A stretch of DNA of 8,663 nt from Candidatus Levybacteria bacterium RIFCSPLOWO2_01_FULL_39_10 (GTDB lineage: Bacteria; Patescibacteriota; Microgenomatia; Levybacterales; UBA12049), in assembly GCA_001782515.1 (NCBI GenBank), contig MFOV01000023.1, forward strand, positions 51,704-60,366, in the 5' to 3' direction. Made by a program: the position numbers and the translations under genes. The notes under the pieces were generated by a model that did not search any database, was not told the origin of the DNA, and saw nothing but the letters and a program-made list of their open reading frames with translations. Shown piece by piece: positions 1 to 2,967 of the stretch; the stretch's first letter is position 1, and each line of letters opens with the position of its first letter.

Positions 1-81
1 TAAAATCAAAAGAATTATGCTACCCCTTATGGGGCCTAATTTCTTAGGGGAGTTACTTTTATTTTTAAGAAGAGTAGGCAT
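1..81 (-). CDS. N-terminus of an unidentified membrane or exported protein (partial)
   Basis: An open frame starts at ATG (81 to 79, minus strand) and stays open to the window edge, giving 27 residues. The start is chosen because a near-perfect Shine-Dalgarno sequence lies 5 nt upstream. The visible peptide begins MPTLLKNK, has a lysine/arginine-rich stretch (KKLGPIRG, residues 13-20) and then turns hydrophobic (SIILLIL, residues 21-27). That is the layout of a cytoplasmic basic tail followed by a membrane segment or signal anchor. It diverges from the phosphoribosyltransferase gene, with 83 bp between the starts. The family cannot be named from 27 residues; the membrane assignment is inference. 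Confidence 0.55.
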   Translation of the reverse strand, partial: MPTLLKNKSNSPKKLGPIRGSIILLIL

Positions 82-83
82 TT

Positions 84-93
84 ACCCCTCCTT
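84..93 (-). promoter_or_regulatory. Strong Shine-Dalgarno site for the left-edge minus gene
   Basis: On the minus strand the sequence reads AAGGAGGGGT just before TAAATG, so AGGAGG sits 5 nt from the ATG at 81. It is the best ribosome-binding site in the window and decides the start of the partial gene. Confidence 0.65.
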
Positions 94-106
94 TGGTTGA
101 GGTTAT

Positions 107-115
107 CTTATACCA
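107..115 (-). promoter_or_regulatory. Candidate extended -10 promoter for the left-edge minus gene
   Basis: Minus-strand TGGTATAAG matches an extended -10 element (TGn followed by a TATAAT-like hexamer). Transcription would start near 100, leaving a leader of about 20 nt that contains the Shine-Dalgarno site. A -35 is poor: TTGCGA at 133-128 is only 15 bp away. Confidence 0.4.
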
Positions 116-126
116 AAAGAATATGT

Positions 127-156
127 TTCGCAAGCGAGTTTAAATTAGACTATAAT
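127..156 (+). promoter_or_regulatory. Promoter of the phosphoribosyltransferase gene
   Basis: A perfect -10 (TATAAT, 151-156) is preceded directly by TTAGAC. A weak -35 (TTCGCA, 127-132) lies 18 bp upstream. Only 8 nt separate the -10 from the ATG at 165, so the message would be leaderless or nearly so. An inverted repeat TCGC-AA-GCGA (128-137) overlaps the weak -35 and could be an operator, though its arms are only 4 bp. The block from CGAG (135) to TATAAT matches the ileS promoter at about 18 of 22 positions with identical spacing. Confidence 0.55.
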
Positions 157-164
157 ACACGCAA

Positions 165-815
165 ATGATGTTTGAGGATAGGGCAGATGCCGGTAAAAAA
201 CTTGCTGAAAATCTGAAAGCATATAAAAATAAGGAAGCTGTTGTTCTTGCGATTCCCAGAGGTGGTTTGATTGTTGCGCGTGAAGTATCAAAATTATTAA
301 ACTTACCTCTTTCAATTATTGTTGTTCGCAAGCTTGGTTATCCCACTCAGCCGGAATTCGGATTTGGAGCAATATCTGAAGGAAATACTATTTATTTAAA
401 TAAGGATACCATAAGTTCATATCCAATTGATAATTCCTCAATTGATATTATTATTAAAAATGAAAAAAAAGAGCTGAAAAGAAGAATCGATGTTTATAGA
501 AATGGCAAAAAACTCCCAATTTTGAAAAATAAATCAGTAATCCTTGTTGATGACGGATTAGCAACAGGCGCTTCTGCCACAGCATCAATTCTTGCAGTTA
601 AAAAAGAAAAACCTAAGGAAATTATTTTTGCAGTGCCTGTTTCCGCAAAAGATACTTCGGAAAAAATTAAAAAAGAAGTTAATAATTTTGTTTGTTTAAT
701 TACAGACAGAAATCTTTTCGCAATAGGAAATTATTATAAAAATTTTGACCAGGTAGATGACGAAGCTATATTAAAAATACTAAGACCTAAAGAAGAAGCG
801 AGAACACGGATTTGA
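165..815 (+). CDS. Phosphoribosyltransferase-fold protein (type I PRTase)
   Basis: A 216-residue protein of the PRTase family. The decisive motif is the PRPP-binding loop VILVDDGLATGAS (residues 125-137), with the two acidic residues and the TGAS phosphate loop intact. Earlier blocks AIPRGGLIVARE (29-40) and RKLGYPTQPEFGFGAISEG (55-73) are typical of the stand-alone proteins annotated as putative phosphoribosyltransferase, whose substrate is usually unknown. The cytosolic enzyme would transfer a ribose-5-phosphate group from or to PRPP. Two adjacent ATGs exist (165 and 168). MFEDRADAG after the second resembles the usual family start, so residue 1 is uncertain by one codon. No Shine-Dalgarno is present, which fits the very short predicted leader. 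The 3' end overlaps the convergent minus gene by 29 bp. The base or nucleotide substrate cannot be assigned from sequence. Confidence 0.9.
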   Translation: MMFEDRADAGKKLAENLKAYKNKEAVVLAIPRGGLIVAREVSKLLNLPLSIIVVRKLGYPTQPEFGFGAISEGNTIYLNKDTISSYPIDNSSIDIIIKNEKKELKRRIDVYRNGKKLPILKNKSVILVDDGLATGASATASILAVKKEKPKEIIFAVPVSAKDTSEKIKKEVNNFVCLITDRNLFAIGNYYKNFDQVDDEAILKILRPKEEARTRI

Positions 816-1179
816 AAATATCACCAATAAAATCAAGCATTGATCGCGAGTGTTGAGATTCTTCTATTTTATTTTTTGGCTCAGAGGCTGGCGTGGGGCT
901 TGATGTTGCCGAATCGTCCTCTACGATCTGCCCGTCCACTTTTATTTCAGAAACGCCGTTTTTTACATTTATTTCAACATTTTCCGGCTTATCAGATGAA
1001 TATTCGGTCACTTTGCCGTTTGTCTCAATTCTAATATCAGTTGAAACTTCCGCATTATTGTCTCCTGAATTATTATTTGACGCATTAACAGAATTGTTAA
1101 CAGTAACACTTGATGAGGACTCGGCATATGCTGGGAGGGGAACAAGAAACAATACTGAAATGAAGATGTATCTTATCAT
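787..1179 (-). CDS. Small secreted protein of unknown function
   Basis: I chose the ATG at 1179 rather than a longer frame opening at 1269, because it begins a clean signal peptide (MIRYIFISVLFLVPLPAYA, cleavage after AYA, residue 19) and sits 8 nt after a -10 box. The longer form would run into the divergent CAP gene. The mature part of the 130-residue protein starts with a Ser/Asn-rich low-complexity stretch (20-45). It continues with a probable beta-rich segment (46-88, containing VEINVKNGVSEIKVDGQIV), then a Ser/Pro/Thr-rich linker (90-102). It ends with an amphipathic hydrophobic tail (SMLDFIGDIFKSVFSLLL, 113-130) that might touch a membrane. No family is recognised. Export is supported by the sequence; the function is unknown. 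It is divergent from a secreted CAP protein, so the two may be co-regulated. Confidence 0.75.
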   Translation of the reverse strand: MIRYIFISVLFLVPLPAYAESSSSVTVNNSVNASNNNSGDNNAEVSTDIRIETNGKVTEYSSDKPENVEINVKNGVSEIKVDGQIVEDDSATSSPTPASEPKNKIEESQHSRSMLDFIGDIFKSVFSLLL

Positions 1180-1187
1180 ATGTGGAG

Positions 1188-1214
1188 AGTATAACAAATT
1201 AATAAAATATTCAA
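1188..1214 (-). promoter_or_regulatory. Extended -10 promoter for the small secreted protein
   Basis: On the minus strand TGTTATACT (1196-1188) gives an extended -10 with hexamer TATACT. TTGAAT (1214-1209) is a possible -35, but the spacer is short (15 bp), consistent with reliance on the TGn extension. The ATG at 1179 follows after 8 nt, predicting a leaderless message. Confidence 0.5.
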
Positions 1215-1217
1215 GTT

Positions 1218-1229
1218 TTAGGCTATAAT
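1218..1229 (+). promoter_or_regulatory. -10 promoter element of the CAP-domain gene
   Basis: TTAGGC is followed immediately by a perfect TATAAT (1224-1229), the same arrangement as TTAGAC-TATAAT before the phosphoribosyltransferase and TTAGAC-TACAAT before ileS. There is no recognisable -35. The ATG at 1239 is 9 nt downstream of the hexamer, so the leader would be only a few bases. Confidence 0.5.
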
Positions 1230-1238
1230 ATATAAAAT

Positions 1239-1862
1239 ATGAAAAACAAAAGATCAAAGTTTCCGACATTTATTTACTCCTCAAAAATACTTCCGATATT
1301 TCTTGTATTTTTAGTTATTTTTTTGTTTTCAGCTTCAAGCCCCAACCTTAAGAACAATTTAAAAGACGGAATTAATAAATCTGGAGATACTGAAACTGAA
1401 AACGAAACTAGTTATGTAGAGCCTACTCCTTTTTTGTGGACAGTTGAGAAGGTTGATGGGCAGATCACGCAAATTGCACTTCCTCAGGATTCTAAGATGT
1501 CAACAGAGGATGAGCTGTTTGATGCAATGAATGTTTATAGATCAACACATGGTGTAAACCAGCTACAAAAAAACGATCTTTTATGTTCAATAGCCCAAAA
1601 TAGAGCTGCGGAGCAGGTTGCCAACGATGGTTTTGATAGTCATGCGGGTTTTGGAAAATATGCTTCGAATCAGAATGAATTCTCAAAAATGGGAGAGGTA
1701 TTATTCGGCGGAGCACAGCCCCAATATGGAGTCCACATTGTTGAATACGGTTGGGACAGGTCTCTAACAGGACATAGAGAAACAATAAGAAATCCTGATT
1801 GGCAGTTTGGATGCGCAGGAATTGCAGACTTCTTCGCCGTATTTGTTTTCGCTACACCCTGA
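1239..1862 (+). CDS. Membrane-anchored or secreted CAP/SCP-domain protein (YkwD-like)
   Basis: A 207-residue protein. Basic residues 2-7 are followed by a hydrophobic segment (17-33) that acts as signal peptide or anchor, then a polar linker to about residue 85, then a CAP domain (about 88-205). Visible CAP landmarks are the helix with NVYRSTHGV (98-106), His135 in DSHAGF, Glu153 in MGEVL (the family's GEN position) and His179 in LTGHRETIRNP. These match the His/Glu/His cluster in the CAP cavity. Cys116 and Cys192 could form a disulfide outside the cell. Bacterial CAP proteins are extracellular and mostly of unknown biochemical role. The last visible strand (FFAVFVFATP) ends the domain, so the protein looks complete. 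No Shine-Dalgarno precedes the ATG. The -35 of the next gene starts two bases after its stop codon. Confidence 0.85.
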   Translation: MKNKRSKFPTFIYSSKILPIFLVFLVIFLFSASSPNLKNNLKDGINKSGDTETENETSYVEPTPFLWTVEKVDGQITQIALPQDSKMSTEDELFDAMNVYRSTHGVNQLQKNDLLCSIAQNRAAEQVANDGFDSHAGFGKYASNQNEFSKMGEVLFGGAQPQYGVHIVEYGWDRSLTGHRETIRNPDWQFGCAGIADFFAVFVFATP

Positions 1863-1863
1863 G

Positions 1864-1892
1864 TTGAACTAACCTCGAGTTTAAGATAAAAT
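1864..1892 (+). promoter_or_regulatory. Promoter of the chimeric transpeptidase gene (copy of the ileS promoter)
   Basis: TTGAAC (1864-1869), a 17-bp spacer and TAAAAT (1887-1892) form a good sigma-70 type promoter. The ileS promoter has the same -35, the same spacing and a CTCGAG in the spacer. An ATG follows 7 nt later, as in ileS, but it opens the short upstream ORF, not the main gene. Confidence 0.6.
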
Positions 1893-1899
1893 TAGCTTT

Positions 1900-1950
1900 A
1901 TGCTTACCACGTTTAAGATAACGGGAAAGTTTTATGAGCAAATCAAATAA
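1900..1950 (+). CDS. Candidate upstream ORF overlapping the chimeric gene start
   Basis: The ATG 7 nt after the -10 opens a 16-codon frame (MLTTFKITGKFYEQIK) that ends at TAA (1948-1950), 14 nt inside the next gene and in another frame. Its position matches the upstream ORF before ileS, and the central ITG is shared, but most other codon differences change the amino acid, so peptide conservation is weak. Ile codons are ATA and ATC. The hairpin seen at ileS survives only as six pairs with a bulged A. It may be a decayed regulatory leader. Confidence 0.3.
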   Translation: MLTTFKITGKFYEQIK

Positions 1951-2269
1951 TAATTCAAAAAAATCTCAAGCGATGTTCAAACCTGTTTCTCCACAAACTG
2001 ATTTTCCGGTGCTTGAGCATGAACTTCTTGAAAAATGGTATAAAAACCCGCTTCAGAACATGAAAGGAAGTTACCCACCGTATGAACCTTATTTTTTGAA
2101 AAATGTTCCCAATGTAATGTTTTTTTCGGGAGATTATGCAATTCACGGGACTTACTGGCATAATAAGTTTGGAAGTAGGGCTTCTCACGGATGCGTTAAT
2201 GTTCCTGTGGAGTTTTCCAAATGGCTTTATGACTGGGCTCCAAAAGGCACAAGAGTTGTTGTTTTCTAG
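1934..2269 (+). CDS. Chimeric protein: ileS N-terminus joined to C-terminal half of an L,D-transpeptidase
   Basis: The 111-residue frame has two sources. Residues 8-37 match residues 7-36 of the isoleucyl-tRNA synthetase downstream (FKPVSPQTDFP against FKPISPQTDFP). From about residue 38 it is the catalytic half of a YkuD domain: NPLQNMKG (38-45), NVPNVMFFSGDYAIHGTYWH (57-76), SHGCVNVP (84-91) and WLYDWAPKGTRVVV (97-110). His71 and the SHGC active-site cysteine (Cys87) are present. A YkuD enzyme normally cross-links peptidoglycan outside the membrane. Here the first half of the domain (including the usual TPTG-type region) and any signal peptide or membrane anchor are missing. The product would stay in the cytosol and probably not fold as a working enzyme. 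The frame is intact, so a retained novel role cannot be excluded. I favour a recombination remnant. Confidence 0.75.
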   Translation: MSKSNNNSKKSQAMFKPVSPQTDFPVLEHELLEKWYKNPLQNMKGSYPPYEPYFLKNVPNVMFFSGDYAIHGTYWHNKFGSRASHGCVNVPVEFSKWLYDWAPKGTRVVVF

Positions 2270-2303
2270 ATCACGCTTATCAAAACCATATTGACTATTG
2301 ACT

Positions 2304-2312
2304 TGTTATTAT
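2304..2312 (+). promoter_or_regulatory. Candidate extended -10 element of the 177-residue gene
   Basis: TGTTATTAT gives an extended -10 with hexamer TATTAT (2307-2312), ending 10 nt before the ATG at 2323. Two overlapping-scale TTGACT words (2291-2296 and 2298-2303) are too close to serve as its -35. No Shine-Dalgarno is visible. Confidence 0.35.
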
Positions 2313-2322
2313 CCAGCCTAAT

Positions 2323-2856
2323 ATGAGAGAGTTTTTATCAAATGTTTTGGATAGACAGCCTAAACTCCCCGCAGAACCGGTAGAAGATGTTGGATATCGG
2401 GCACTTTCTTCGCTTGACGCCATCCAGGCAGGATTCCCTGAAGAGGAATCTCGATCTGATCTTTCCACTTCTGAACTAGCTGAATTGGCAGTAAGAAATT
2501 TAAGACTCATTGAAAAAACTATCAGTCCGGTGGTTAAGGATTTTTTTACCAGAACACACATTATTGGAATGGAATTTGGAAGCAATTTACCTAATGCCCG
2601 GTTTAGAAATATTGAATATCATCCTTACAAAGGAAAACTAGTTGTCAGAAATATAGACGGTGAAGTTGAAGCTACAATTACAGAAGGCCAACTTAGGGCG
2701 AATATATCACTACCTAATGAATACGGAAAGTGGGTTAAGAGTTTCGCTAATACCTCAAGAGAACAGATAGTCGATAAATTCAGAGAGCAAATTAGAGGCT
2801 CTTTGGATGTTATAGCTGAACCGGTTTCTCCTTTGATCTCATCCCCGCAAGTATAA
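2323..2856 (+). CDS. Hypothetical protein, 177 residues
   Basis: I do not recognise a family. The protein lacks a signal peptide and membrane segments, so it is probably cytosolic. The N-terminal third is acidic and probably helical or disordered (for example FPEEESRSDLSTSELAEL, 38-55), leading into a helix with LAVRNLRLIEKTISPVVKDFF (about 55-75). The middle looks beta-rich (FRNIEYHPYKGKLVVRNIDG, about 93-112, then EVEATITEGQLRANISLP). The C-terminus has a charged helix (SREQIVDKFREQIRGSLDVI). The long open frame, a plausible promoter and sensible amino-acid composition support a real gene. It lies alone between the chimeric gene and the ileS promoter, so position gives no hint of function. 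Confidence 0.65.
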   Translation: MREFLSNVLDRQPKLPAEPVEDVGYRALSSLDAIQAGFPEEESRSDLSTSELAELAVRNLRLIEKTISPVVKDFFTRTHIIGMEFGSNLPNARFRNIEYHPYKGKLVVRNIDGEVEATITEGQLRANISLPNEYGKWVKSFANTSREQIVDKFREQIRGSLDVIAEPVSPLISSPQV

Positions 2857-2894
2857 GAGTCTCAAATTAAACGATACTCTGCTGATTAGACTTA

Positions 2895-2923
2895 TTGAAC
2901 TCGAGGCTAATTTAGACTACAAT
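2895..2923 (+). promoter_or_regulatory. Promoter of ileS
   Basis: TTGAAC (2895-2900), a 17-bp spacer and TACAAT (2918-2923), with TTAGAC directly before the -10. The predicted start of transcription is near 2930, next to the ATG at 2931 that opens the upstream ORF and 38 nt before the ileS ATG. This promoter probably serves ileS and rodA, whose frames overlap. Confidence 0.65.
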
Positions 2924-2930
2924 TAACTTT

Positions 2931-2966
2931 ATGTTTATCCCGTTAGAGATAACGGGTATTGTTTGA
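2931..2966 (+). CDS. Candidate isoleucine-containing leader peptide of ileS
   Basis: An 11-codon frame (MFIPLEITGIV) starts 7 nt after the -10 box, the distance at which leaderless genes start elsewhere in this window. It stops at TGA (2964-2966) one base before the ileS ATG, close enough for re-initiation. Three of 11 residues are isoleucine, encoded by ATC, ATA and ATT, so each isoleucine codon appears once. A control in which ribosome stalling at Ile codons changes ileS expression would fit, by analogy with amino-acid leader peptides. The frame is short and coding could be chance. Confidence 0.4.
   Translation: MFIPLEITGIV
2939..2956 (+). promoter_or_regulatory. GNRA-capped hairpin in the ileS leader
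   Basis: CCCGTTA (2939-2945) pairs perfectly with TAACGGG (2950-2956) around a GAGA loop, which is a GNRA tetraloop. The hairpin lies inside the upstream ORF and ends 11 nt before the ileS ATG, where it would affect ribosome access. There is no run of T after it, so it is not a terminator. The copy before the chimeric gene keeps a weaker six-pair version with a bulge. Confidence 0.5.
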
Positions 2967-2967
2967 T

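Larger units (their letters stand above)
1864..2044 (+). repeat. Direct repeat copy A: ileS-type leader plus start of coding region
   Basis: This 181-nt block corresponds to 2895-3075, from the -35 box through about codon 37. Promoter spacing, the upstream ATG, the ATAACGGG segment and the first residues of the protein are shared. In the coding part 23 of 30 aligned residues are identical by my count, and many codon differences are synonymous, so this is a diverged copy, not a recent exact duplication. Confidence 0.7.

Noticed and set aside
24..50. Hairpins CCCC-TTAT-GGGG and CCTAA-TTTC-TTAGG near the left edge, resembling a terminator
   Set aside because: They lie inside the partial minus-strand coding frame that has a strong start signal, the stems are short, and no proper T-tract follows.
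128..137. TCGC-AA-GCGA inverted repeat as a parS site
   Set aside because: It does not match the 16-bp parS consensus and the arms are only 4 bp; at most a weak operator.
893..1228. Open plus-strand frame of 111 codons opposite the small secreted protein
   Set aside because: The minus frame has a signal peptide, sensible composition and a promoter at the right place; the plus frame has none of these and is a shadow.
2855..2879. AGAGT/ACTCT inverted repeat after the 177-residue gene as a terminator
   Set aside because: Only 5 bp of stem around a 15-nt loop, with no T-run.
2857..2967. T-box riboswitch in the ileS leader
   Set aside because: The predicted leader is only about 40 nt and has no specifier stem, no T-box sequence and no terminator/antiterminator pair.
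2931..2967. Upstream ORF and ileS as one gene split by a sequencing frameshift
   Set aside because: The related leader before the chimeric gene has the same frame offset, so an error would have to occur twice independently.
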